Positions 54,804 through 61,684 of a stretch of 64,000 nt of DNA are shown here, piece after piece (the stretch's first letter is position 1; the number at the start of each line of letters is the position of its first letter). Both the position numbers and the translations under genes were made by a program. Source of the stretch: an uncultured Marinobacter sp. (GTDB lineage: Bacteria > Pseudomonadota > Gammaproteobacteria > Pseudomonadales > Oleiphilaceae); the NCBI RefSeq assembly GCF_947488835.1, contig NZ_CANLBK010000001.1, positions 372,001 through 436,000 on the forward strand. Direction: 5' to 3'. The notes below the pieces were generated by a model that had not been told where the DNA came from, did not search any database, and worked only from the letters and a program-made list of their open reading frames with translations.

Positions 54804-56369
54804 ATGAAACACAGCACGATTGTTCTTCTCACTGCCGCACTCTCTACGGGGGTGCTCCCAGTTGCTTATGCGGAAGAGCTCACGCCGGGTTACAATCACA
54901 AAATTCCTGCGAAAATAATGACTCCCGACGAGGTGGAAACACCCATCGGAACACTGAATTTTTTCGATGGCATGCCTGATGAGGCAACCGTTGAGAAGGT
55001 ATACGACAACCTTGATCTCATTCGCGGAACTGAAACGTTTTTGAACGGCATTCCCGCTACATCGATGGAAGGCATGCGTTTAGGTTTTGTTAGCATGGGC
55101 GTCGACGCGTCGAATAAAGCCATCATTATGGATAACCTGCTTGATTCCAGTCCGCTGTTCCTTACCGGTAACACCGACACGGTTTATTGCATCGCTTTCC
55201 TCGATCTCAAGAAGGACGGGGCTACCGTTGTGGAAATTCCTGCTAATTCGGCGCCTGGCACTGTGGACGACGCCTACTTCCGCTTTGTGACAGACATGGG
55301 GATCCCCGGGCCTGATGCGGGTAAAGGCGGCAAGTACCTGATCTTGCCGCCTGACTATGACGGCGACCTCAACCCTCCGGAGGGTGGCATGAAGGCTGAG
55401 ATTGATGGAGAAACGTACTTCGTCTCCAAATCTACCAGCTATATCAATCTGCTGTTCTTGCGTGGATTTCTGGTAGACGGAAAGCCCGATGTAGCAACCG
55501 CGATGTTTGAGAACGATCTTAAGATTTATTCACTGAAAGACGCTGACAATCCTCCAAAGATGGAGTTCATCAGTGGTTCGGGAAAAAGCTTCAATACCAT
55601 TCACGCGAACGACTTCGATTTCTATGAAGAACTCCACACGGTGATCGAGCGCGAGCCCGTATCAATGCTCGAGCCCCAATTGCGCGGCCTGTTTGCTTCC
55701 ATAGGTATTGAAAAAGGGAAACCATTCAATCCCGACGCCCGAATGACGAAAATACTGACACAAGCAGCTGCAATAGGTAATGCGACTGCTCGTGCAATCG
55801 TGTTTCGTCCTCGGCTCGAAGGGTTTGCCTATTATCCCGACAGTGGCTGGGGAACAGGTTTTGTTGGTGGCTCTTACAAATGGTTGAAAAATGACGGCAT
55901 GGGCGGGCGCAATCTAGATGCCCGGGCACTATTTTTCTATCAAGCCACCGTTAATACGCCCGCAATGGTCATGGAAATGGTGGGTAAAGGATCGCAGTAC
56001 GCGGTTACATCGGTGGACAAGAATGGCGATTACCTTAATGGCAACAATAACTATCAGCTGAACATTCCTGCCAATGTTCCTGCCGCTGATTTCTGGTCTG
56101 TCGTGGTTTATGACCCGCAGACTCGGTCCGAATTGCAAACCAGTCAACCGTTCCCTAGCAAGAACAACAAACGCGATGAACTGGCTGAGAACCCGGATGG
56201 ATCGGTAACGCTCTATTTCGGACCAGATGCACCCGAAAAGAACAAGAGTAACTGGATTCAGACTATGCCAAACAAGGGCTGGTATCCAATTCTGAGGCTC
56301 TATGGACCCTTGGCTCCGTGGTTCGACAAAACCTGGCAGCCTGGCGAAATAGAGCTGACGGCTAAGTGA
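54804..56369 (+). CDS. Exported DUF1254/DUF1214 protein, type B, copy 2
   Basis: A 521-residue protein, the second type B paralogue. Signal peptide (cleavage after AYA, about 20), then NHKIPAKIMTPDEVETPIGT, matching the extension in type B copy 1. DUF1254: VEKVYDNLDLIRGTETFLNG, LFLTGNTDTVYCIAFLDLKK, AYFRFVTDMGIPGPDAGKGG, KYLILPPDYDGDLNPPEGGM. DUF1214: YQLNIPANVPAADFWSVVVY, DPQTRSELQTSQPFPSKNNK, WIQTMPNKGWYPILRLYGPL, TWQPGEIELTAK. GGAG precedes the ATG by 5 bases. It starts 68 bp after type A copy 2. Confidence 0.92.
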   Translation: MKHSTIVLLTAALSTGVLPVAYAEELTPGYNHKIPAKIMTPDEVETPIGTLNFFDGMPDEATVEKVYDNLDLIRGTETFLNGIPATSMEGMRLGFVSMGVDASNKAIIMDNLLDSSPLFLTGNTDTVYCIAFLDLKKDGATVVEIPANSAPGTVDDAYFRFVTDMGIPGPDAGKGGKYLILPPDYDGDLNPPEGGMKAEIDGETYFVSKSTSYINLLFLRGFLVDGKPDVATAMFENDLKIYSLKDADNPPKMEFISGSGKSFNTIHANDFDFYEELHTVIEREPVSMLEPQLRGLFASIGIEKGKPFNPDARMTKILTQAAAIGNATARAIVFRPRLEGFAYYPDSGWGTGFVGGSYKWLKNDGMGGRNLDARALFFYQATVNTPAMVMEMVGKGSQYAVTSVDKNGDYLNGNNNYQLNIPANVPAADFWSVVVYDPQTRSELQTSQPFPSKNNKRDELAENPDGSVTLYFGPDAPEKNKSNWIQTMPNKGWYPILRLYGPLAPWFDKTWQPGEIELTAK

Positions 56370-56446
56370 TCTTGGCAATAGACTAATACCTGACTGCCGG
56401 CCACGCAGCGTTGCCATGGATATCAACAATTTACAAAGGAAGAGAT

Positions 56447-57064
56447 ATGAAGTTCACAGTAAGAGCTTTGGGTGCCGGTTTGTTGTGTTTGATGGTTACG
56501 GCGCCGGTAATGGCAGCCGTCTCCGCAGACAATGACAATGCTGTTTCCGAGCGCGAAATGCCAGCCGTGGCGATGGGAGAGGGCGTTAGGGCGACAGCCA
56601 TTGTTGTGGCAGTTGATTGGGGCAACCGTGTGTTGGTGCTGCGCACTGAGGACGACGAACTCGTTCGCCTGAATGTGGGCGAGGAGGCCCGCAATCTGGA
56701 ACAGATTCGTGCCGGAGACAGGGTTACAGTGACCTACAGCATTGGCGTTGCGTTGGCACTCAGCCCTGCTGATGCCGACTCAGACATGCGCGCGCGCGTT
56801 GATGCGGTGACGCTGGACCGTGCCGAACTTGGCGAAAAGCCGGGCGGAACGCTGCGTTCAACGATCCATGCCCGGGGTGTGGTTCGCGCTATCGATTCAG
56901 AGCTACGAACAGTTACCTTTGAGGGTGCTGAGCACACGGTCACATTGGCTGTTGGCGAGGAAGTTGATCTGGCGAAGATCCATGTTGGTGACCAAGTGGA
57001 TGCCCTGTACCAAGAATCGCTTGCTATTAGCGTAGAGCATACGTTGTCGTCTGCCCGCGATTGA
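56447..57064 (+). CDS. Exported protein with two related beta repeats
   Basis: A 205-residue periplasmic protein that I do not recognise. The ATG at 56447 follows GGAAGAG and begins a signal peptide (cleavage after VMA, about 22). Two similar halves follow: GVRATAIVVAVDWGNRVLVL with RAGDRVTVTYSIGVAL, and TIHARGVVRAIDSELRTVTF with HVGDQVDALYQESLAISVEH. Each looks like a small beta barrel in which a GD-V turn recurs. This could be a periplasmic metal- or lipid-carrier-type domain. It reads 77 bp after the last DUF1254 gene and 92 bp before the outer-membrane channel. Confidence 0.78.
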   Translation: MKFTVRALGAGLLCLMVTAPVMAAVSADNDNAVSEREMPAVAMGEGVRATAIVVAVDWGNRVLVLRTEDDELVRLNVGEEARNLEQIRAGDRVTVTYSIGVALALSPADADSDMRARVDAVTLDRAELGEKPGGTLRSTIHARGVVRAIDSELRTVTFEGAEHTVTLAVGEEVDLAKIHVGDQVDALYQESLAISVEHTLSSARD

Positions 57065-57071
57065 CCAAACC

Positions 57072-57096
57072 CTTGGCGGTCCAAACCACCGCCAAG
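57072..57096. other. Stem-loop in the gap before the outer-membrane channel gene
   Basis: Perfect 9-bp arms CTTGGCGGT and ACCGCCAAG with a 7-base loop and no T-run. Likely an intra-operon mRNA structure or weak terminator. Confidence 0.5.
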
Positions 57097-57156
57097 AACG
57101 ACGATTATAATCTCACTATGTCGGCAATAGCCTTCCCGGCGACCGGAGAATAAATC

Positions 57157-57996
57157 ATGCGTTCACCATTCAAAAAGCGTGTGCTGTTGCGGAAATCCTG
57201 CTCGTTGAGTGTTTTGGCGATACCACTGAGCATTGGTTGCTCGGCTGCCTATGCACAGGGGTCTGCTGATGAGCTTGCCAAGCAACTTGCAAACCCCATT
57301 GCCAGCCTTACCAGCGTGCCGATGCAGCTGAACTATGATGACAGTATTGGCGCTAAGGATGACGGCTACAAGTACACCCTTAATGTGCAGCCAGTAGTAC
57401 CTGTTTCGATCAGTGAAGACTGGAATATGATCTCGCGCACGATCGTTCCACTCGTGTATCAAGATGAGGTTTTTCCCGGTGCGGGCGACCAATCTGGGCT
57501 TGGCGATGTAACGCAGAGCCTGTTTTTCTCACCAAAGGCGCTGACAGCAAGTGGATGGACATGGGGAGCTGGACCGGTTCTCCTTATTCCTACAGCAAGC
57601 GATGATTTACTTGGTGCAGAAAAATGGGGTGCCGGTCCCACTATCGTTGCATTGAAGCAAACGACTGGTGGTTGGACATACGGCGCGCTGGCTAATCACA
57701 TTTGGTCCTTTGCGGGAGAAAGCGCCCGTGGGGACGTCAACGCCACATATTTGCAGCCGTTCCTTGCGAAAGGCCTTGGTGGCGGGCGAACTGTGAACGT
57801 TGCCCTGGAGTCGACCTATAACTGGGAGGCTGAGCAGTGGACAGTTCCGCTGAATGTTGCGTACAGCAAAGTAACGCAACTAGGCGAACAGCTCGTAAGC
57901 TTTCAGGGTGGTGCACGTTATTATCTGGATGCGCCAGATAATGGCCCCGTATGGGGATTGCGCTTCACGTTTACGCTGCTGTTTCCTAAAAAGTAG
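57157..57996 (+). CDS. Outer-membrane channel/transporter of the 'neuromedin U'-annotated family
   Basis: A 279-residue beta-barrel protein. Signal peptide (cleavage near AYA-QG, about 31) and strands such as YKYTLNVQPVVPVSISEDWN, SRTIVPLVYQDEVFPGAGDQ, SGLGDVTQSLFFSPKALTAS, GWTWGAGPVLLIPTASDDLL, and the end VWGLRFTFTLLFPKK. The pattern LNVQPVVPV/GLGDVTQSLFFSP is that of barrel proteins often labelled neuromedin U or MetA-like, thought to let small hydrophobic or aromatic compounds across the outer membrane. It is the last gene of the accessory block and 50 bp from the dif-derived repeat. Confidence 0.82.
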   Translation: MRSPFKKRVLLRKSCSLSVLAIPLSIGCSAAYAQGSADELAKQLANPIASLTSVPMQLNYDDSIGAKDDGYKYTLNVQPVVPVSISEDWNMISRTIVPLVYQDEVFPGAGDQSGLGDVTQSLFFSPKALTASGWTWGAGPVLLIPTASDDLLGAEKWGAGPTIVALKQTTGGWTYGALANHIWSFAGESARGDVNATYLQPFLAKGLGGGRTVNVALESTYNWEAEQWTVPLNVAYSKVTQLGEQLVSFQGGARYYLDAPDNGPVWGLRFTFTLLFPKK

Positions 57997-58045
57997 CGCG
58001 GCAGTGAGAAATTACGCGGGTAAGTCTTAAACGAATATTCACCAA

Positions 58046-58065
58046 TACTGCGCATAATGTATATT
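58046..58065 (+). repeat. Left copy of the dif-derived direct repeat (attL-like)
   Basis: TACTGCGCATAATGTATATT, identical over 20 bp to 58771-58790. It holds the XerC arm (ACTGCGCATAA, 58047-58057) and central region (TGTATA, 58058-58063) of dif; the XerD arm is replaced by TTCAACAGTCT. A half-matching junction of this kind is what XerCD-dependent integration of a filamentous phage leaves on one side. Confidence 0.85.
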
Positions 58066-58095
58066 CAACAGTCTGTTTCTTAAGGGGTTTTCAGG

Positions 58096-58314
58096 TCACA
58101 CCCTGTGCGCAATATCGATCCCAAAAGTCGACAGTAGCTCTCTTTTATGGCGGTAGTAGGTTTCTCGGGACATCAGGAAGTAGGGGTTGTATCCCATGAG
58201 CCAAGTCACATAAGTTCCGCGCAATTTGACCGGCAAACGCAGGAATGTGAGTTGTTCATCTTTGGTCATGGAAAAGTTGGCGGGCATAGGTTCAATGTCG
58301 GTCGGTTCCCGCAA
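58096..58314 (-). pseudogene. 3' fragment of a probable phage II/X-family replication initiation gene
   Basis: An open segment of about 72 codons with no normal start: it begins at a stop codon at 58321-58323, and only a TTG is available. The peptide ends KLRGTYVTWLMGYNPYFLMS followed by RETYYRHKRELLSTFGIDI, which resembles the C-terminus of gpII/RstA-like replication proteins (pattern R-x-T-[FY]-Y-R-H-x-x-x-L-L-x-x-G-I-D-I). The nicking domain is absent. The call rests on that terminal pattern and on position next to dif. Confidence 0.6.
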
Positions 58315-58355
58315 CGGCGTTTAATCGCCGTCCAGAGAAGGCCTACAGTGGAATC

Positions 58356-58732
58356 AACCCGGCGTGCCGGGTTTGACATTCCCCCAGGTGAAGCATTCGC
58401 CTGGGCATACCAAGCAGGCTTTAAAAAAAAGAAATCCCGAATCATCGGCGTTGGCGCGCCTATCGGGATCGAGGTTTTCAGAATGGCTGCATTGGCAGTT
58501 TACACCGATTTCTAGGTGGCCTGACAAGCTGGCCAACCCCCCTTGCTCTAATAGGGGGGTTCGCTCCCAAACTCCGACCCAGCTCCCCAGTGAAATATGG
58601 CACCACTGGAGCCGCTGAAAATCCCTGAAAGCCATGCACCCCAAGGTGTACAGGCCAGTTCGCATTGCTGAAAGTTCGCAATCAGCCTGCGGCTTAACAA
58701 GGGGGGCACCCGCGTGCGGGGGGTTCCTTGTT
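58356..58732. repeat. Cluster of stem-loops in the phage relic
   Basis: Five separate inverted repeats in under 400 bp: AACCCGGC/GCCGGGTT at 58356-58373; CCCAGGTGAA/TTCGCCTGGG (9 of 10) at 58383-58405; ATCCCGA/TCGGGAT at 58434-58469; AACCCCCCT/AGGGGGGTT at 58535-58561; and AACAAGG/CCTTGTT at 58696-58732 with an inner CCCGC/GCGGG at 58709-58720. The density exceeds anything else in the window and fits single-strand origin or packaging hairpins. ORFs crossing it show no family resemblance. Confidence 0.7.
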
Positions 58733-58771
58733 GGCCTGAGAGCCTGTTTATTGTGTAAATCTGCATCCCTT

Positions 58772-58799
58772 ACTGCGCATAATGTATATTATGTTAAAT
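58772..58799 (+). other. dif: Chromosome dimer resolution site dif (XerC/XerD)
   Basis: 28 bp made of XerC arm ACTGCGCATAA (58772-58782), central TGTATA (58783-58788) and XerD arm TTATGTTAAAT (58789-58799). It matches E. coli dif at 26 of 28 positions, differing only in the first two bases (AC for GG). XerC and XerD resolve chromosome dimers here at division under FtsK control. It marks the replication terminus region. Confidence 0.95.
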
Positions 58800-58836
58800 C
58801 ATGTTTATAGTTGAACGATTTAACACGGCATAACGA

Positions 58837-58875
58837 AAAATGCCCGTGGGCCTTTTTCAAGCACACGGGCATTTT
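58837..58875 (-). terminator. Strong terminator of the barrel-protein gene
   Basis: Perfect 12-bp arms AAAATGCCCGTG (58837-58848) and CACGGGCATTTT (58864-58875) with a 15-base loop. On the minus strand the stem ends in a T-run (TTTTTCG), 14 bases after the stop of the barrel gene. Confidence 0.9.
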
Positions 58876-58888
58876 CAGGGCAACTGAC

Positions 58889-59425
58889 TCAGAAATTGAA
58901 CTGAACGCCCAAACCTATACCGTCAACGGTAACGTCGTTGTCATCATAGTAGCGCATGTATTCAAGATTACCCGACAGATTCTGGGCCATCTCGAAGTTT
59001 ACGCCCGCACCGTAGGAGAAATCTGACTCATCGTCCGAAGCGTTACCAACCTCAAGTTCAACCCGAGTGAAGCCGAGAACTGCATACGGCGTAAACGGGC
59101 TTTGATTAACCATGTTGAAGGTCGCGTAGCCGCCAAAGAAGTTGTCGAGCGCTACATCCATTCCGGCAATGCTATCGTCGTCCACACCAAAACCGGCACG
59201 AGCTTCCAGGCCGATGTATTCATTCGCCATTACGCCAACTTTGCCCGACAGTGTTCCAACGTCTGCGTCTGCACCTTGCCCGTCAATGTTTACAAAGGTG
59301 TAGTTCAGTCCTGCGTACAGCGCGCCAACGCCAGACTTGTACATGTCTGCGGCCGATGCAGTGCCTGCCATAGCAATACCCGCGGTAGCAATAGACGCGA
59401 TCAGCAAGTTTTTTCTAATAGTCAT
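58889..59425 (-). CDS. Small outer-membrane beta-barrel protein (OmpA-like barrel)
   Basis: A 178-residue protein. The ATG at 59425 has GAGGAG 8 bases ahead. Signal peptide MTIRKNLLIASIATAGIAMA with cleavage after ASA (about 26). Eight strands are visible, e.g. VGALYAGLNYTFVN, LSGKVGVMANEYIGLEARAG, FGGYATFNMVNQSPFTPYAV, FSYGAGVNFEMAQNLSGNLE, and the last one ends IGLGVQFNF with terminal Phe. It belongs to the common beta-barrel family of 170-200 aa (OmpX/Opa-like size) with no known ligand. It is the first gene right of dif. Confidence 0.87.
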   Translation of the reverse strand: MTIRKNLLIASIATAGIAMAGTASAADMYKSGVGALYAGLNYTFVNIDGQGADADVGTLSGKVGVMANEYIGLEARAGFGVDDDSIAGMDVALDNFFGGYATFNMVNQSPFTPYAVLGFTRVELEVGNASDDESDFSYGAGVNFEMAQNLSGNLEYMRYYDDNDVTVDGIGLGVQFNF

Positions 59426-59588
59426 CAGCACTTCTCCTCAAAATAAACAGAGTTGGTTTACCTCTTCTTATAATTTGGCTCATCAAATGCGCGATAGCCA
59501 TAGATGAAACCTAAATTTACGGCGTTTTAATTTTCCGGTAACTCTGGCCTGAGCCCTGTCTTTCCTTGCGAAAGCTCGTTAGATAAGA

Positions 59589-60515
59589 CTATTCCGGCAA
59601 TGGAATAAACTCTTCGTCATCACCGACCACTTTTGGGAAAGCTTGGGCTTTCCACTCAGCCTTGGCTTGTTCGATGCGGTCGCGGCGGCTAGAGACAAAG
59701 TTCCACTCCATGTAACGCTTACCCAAGTGTTCACCACCAACGATTGCAATTCGGGCGTCGTGTGTTGCCGTTAGTTCAAGCCCAGGCTTGTCGGATAACA
59801 CGGCCATTGCGAACTCGGGTATTGTTGTATCTCCCGCACGCAGTTCGCCGGCTGCCACGTAAACTGCACGCTCGTCTGCTTCTGGCACGCTGATGCTTTG
59901 CCCGGCCTTCAGGTGGGCTTCAACGTAAAGCGTGTCGGCAAACACCTTCACCGGTGACGTTTCACCATAAGCACTGCCCATAATCACGCGAATCGGAACG
60001 CTGTTCACTTCAACGCGGGGAATGTCGGCGTCCGGATAATGATAAAAGGCCGGGTCAATCTCTTCATCTTCTTCCGGCAACGCCAACCAAAGCTGGAGCC
60101 CGTGTAAGCGATGTGCGGTTTCAGTCACTTCTGGCCGTTCACGCTCGGAATGTGTAATGCCCTTGCCTGCAACCATGAGGTTTACATCCCCTGGGCGAAT
60201 GGGCTGGAGACTTCCCAGAGAATCCCGGTGCAGTATTTCACCTTCAAAAAGATATGTGACCGTGGCGAGATTGATGTGCGGGTGCGGGCGCACATTGATG
60301 CCCTCTCCTGCGGGAAATTCCGCCGGTCCCATGTGATCAAAGAAAATCCACGGGCCAACCATTCGGCGTTGCATGGTTGGCAACACGCGTCTAACCGAAA
60401 AGCCGCCCAGATCCCTGTCGCGAGGCTCGATTAGCAAATCAACTTCTTTACATCCCGCAGGTTCAGAGCAGTCCTGCTCATACGCCTCATCCGGGTGCTT
60501 CGCATCTGTGCTCAT
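59589..60515 (-). CDS. Pirin-family protein
   Basis: A 308-residue bicupin. The N-terminal cupin has the pirin signature: WIFFDHMGPAEFPAGEGINV, RPHPHINLATVTYLFEGEIL with two metal His in HPH, and VAGKGITHSERERPE giving the remaining His and Glu ligands. The C-terminal cupin (DTLYVEAHLKAGQSISVPEA, DERAVYVAAGELRAG) ends in VGGEHLGKRYMEWNFVSSRR. Pirins are iron-binding, and some have quercetinase activity or act as co-regulators. AGGAG lies 7 bases before the ATG. It diverges from the adenine deaminase gene over 146 bp, which holds a GGGTGTG/CACACCC inverted repeat at 60549-60571. Confidence 0.93.
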   Translation of the reverse strand: MSTDAKHPDEAYEQDCSEPAGCKEVDLLIEPRDRDLGGFSVRRVLPTMQRRMVGPWIFFDHMGPAEFPAGEGINVRPHPHINLATVTYLFEGEILHRDSLGSLQPIRPGDVNLMVAGKGITHSERERPEVTETAHRLHGLQLWLALPEEDEEIDPAFYHYPDADIPRVEVNSVPIRVIMGSAYGETSPVKVFADTLYVEAHLKAGQSISVPEADERAVYVAAGELRAGDTTIPEFAMAVLSDKPGLELTATHDARIAIVGGEHLGKRYMEWNFVSSRRDRIEQAKAEWKAQAFPKVVGDDEEFIPLPE

Positions 60516-60661
60516 CTGTACGCTCCTGTAAGACAGAAAACGAGTTCAGGGTGTGGGTTCATTGCACACCCAGCTAAGTAGGGTTTTGATTGGTATATCA
60601 CATAGAATCACTCTATCTAAGCTTACCTTCATTTTCCGCTATATCCAGCTGAGGAGCCTAC

Positions 60662-61684
60662 ATGGATTCGTTTACACTCGCACTTGCCGAGAAGTTGCCA
60701 AAGGCCGAGCTTCATATGCATCTTGAAGGCAGTCTTGAGCCAGAACTCATGTTCTTGCTGGCACGCCGCAATAACGTATCTCTTCCTTACGAAAACGAAG
60801 AGGCTCTGCGCCAAGCCTACCAGTTCAATAACCTTCAGGAATTTCTCGATATATATTACAGCGGCATGTCCGTGCTTCTAACCGAGCAGGATTTTTATGA
60901 TCTTACCTGGGCTTATCTTGAGCGCAGCCATCATGACAACGTGATTCATACAGAAGTATTTTTCGACCCCCAAGCTCATCTGGCACGGGGCGTCGCGTTT
61001 GAATCACAAATTAATGGAATTTATCGGGCACTTACTGACGCCCAGGAAAAACTGGGCATGAGTTTTCGCTTGATCATGTCGTTTTTGCGCCATTTGTCCG
61101 AAGAAAGCGCCTTCGAAACACTGGAGCTTGCCCTTCCCCACCTTGATCGCATTGATGGGGTCGGGCTGGACTCCTCCGAGTTGGGACACCCGCCTGAGAA
61201 GTTTGTACGTGTGTTCAAAAAGTGCCACGAACTCGGCCTTTTGGTAACCGCCCATGCGGGAGAAGAAGGCCCACCAGAGTATGTTTGGCAGGCGATTAAT
61301 CAGCTAAACGTTCACCGTATTGATCATGGTAATCGCGCTTTGGAAGATGCGGATCTGACCACACTACTTGTGGAAAAAGAGCTGACGCTAACCGTATGCC
61401 CTCTTTCCAATAAGCGATTGCGGGTTGTGGATGATATGAAAAAGCATCCGTTACCGGAGATGATGGCCAAAGGTTTGAAAGTAACCTTAAACTCCGATGA
61501 TCCTGCCTACTTTGGTGGCTACATGAACGCCAATTTCCATGCAATCATCAAGAGCCTCGGCCTATCGCCCGCGCAGGTGGTGCAATTGGTGAAAAACAGC
61601 TTCACCGGTAGCTGGCTAAACGATGACGAGAAAGCACAAGCACTTGCGCAGGTTGAATCTGTATGGGCGTCACACGATCCCTAA
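60662..61684 (+). CDS. Adenine deaminase (adenosine deaminase-like family)
   Basis: A 340-residue amidohydrolase. Metal and catalytic residues are present: His18 and His20 in ELHMHLEGSLE, His198 and Glu201 in TAHAGEEGPPEYVW, His222 in RIDHGNRALED, and Asp279-Asp280 in NSDDPAYFGGYM. SSE at 171-173 (GVGLDSSELGHPP) replaces the GDE of true adenosine deaminases; this and the AYFGGY loop mark the adenine deaminase branch, which acts on the free base in purine salvage (adenine to hypoxanthine). GAGGAG precedes the ATG closely. Its last 15 bp overlap the convergent mqo gene. Confidence 0.88.
   Translation: MDSFTLALAEKLPKAELHMHLEGSLEPELMFLLARRNNVSLPYENEEALRQAYQFNNLQEFLDIYYSGMSVLLTEQDFYDLTWAYLERSHHDNVIHTEVFFDPQAHLARGVAFESQINGIYRALTDAQEKLGMSFRLIMSFLRHLSEESAFETLELALPHLDRIDGVGLDSSELGHPPEKFVRVFKKCHELGLLVTAHAGEEGPPEYVWQAINQLNVHRIDHGNRALEDADLTTLLVEKELTLTVCPLSNKRLRVVDDMKKHPLPEMMAKGLKVTLNSDDPAYFGGYMNANFHAIIKSLGLSPAQVVQLVKNSFTGSWLNDDEKAQALAQVESVWASHDP

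Larger units (their letters stand above)
58046..58790. mobile_element. Relic of a filamentous phage (or other Xer-dependent element) at dif
   Basis: About 705 bp between two 20-bp direct repeats, the right one being part of dif. It contains the 3' end of a probable II/X replication gene and a dense run of stem-loops, as in the non-coding replication and packaging region of filamentous phages. No coat, Zot or integrase gene is left; filamentous phages of this type use host XerC/XerD and carry no integrase. Inference: a phage integrated at dif and later lost most of its genome. Other Xer-using elements cannot be excluded. Confidence 0.6.

Noticed and set aside
58147..58515. A 122-codon + strand frame and an 84-codon one at 58364-58618 within the dif relic
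   Set aside because: Both cross several stem-loops, run antisense to the replication-gene fragment in part, lack ribosome sites and match no phage protein I know. A short phage ORF cannot be fully excluded.
60662..61684. True adenosine deaminase
   Set aside because: The GDE stretch of adenosine deaminases is replaced by SSE, which is the adenine deaminase pattern.
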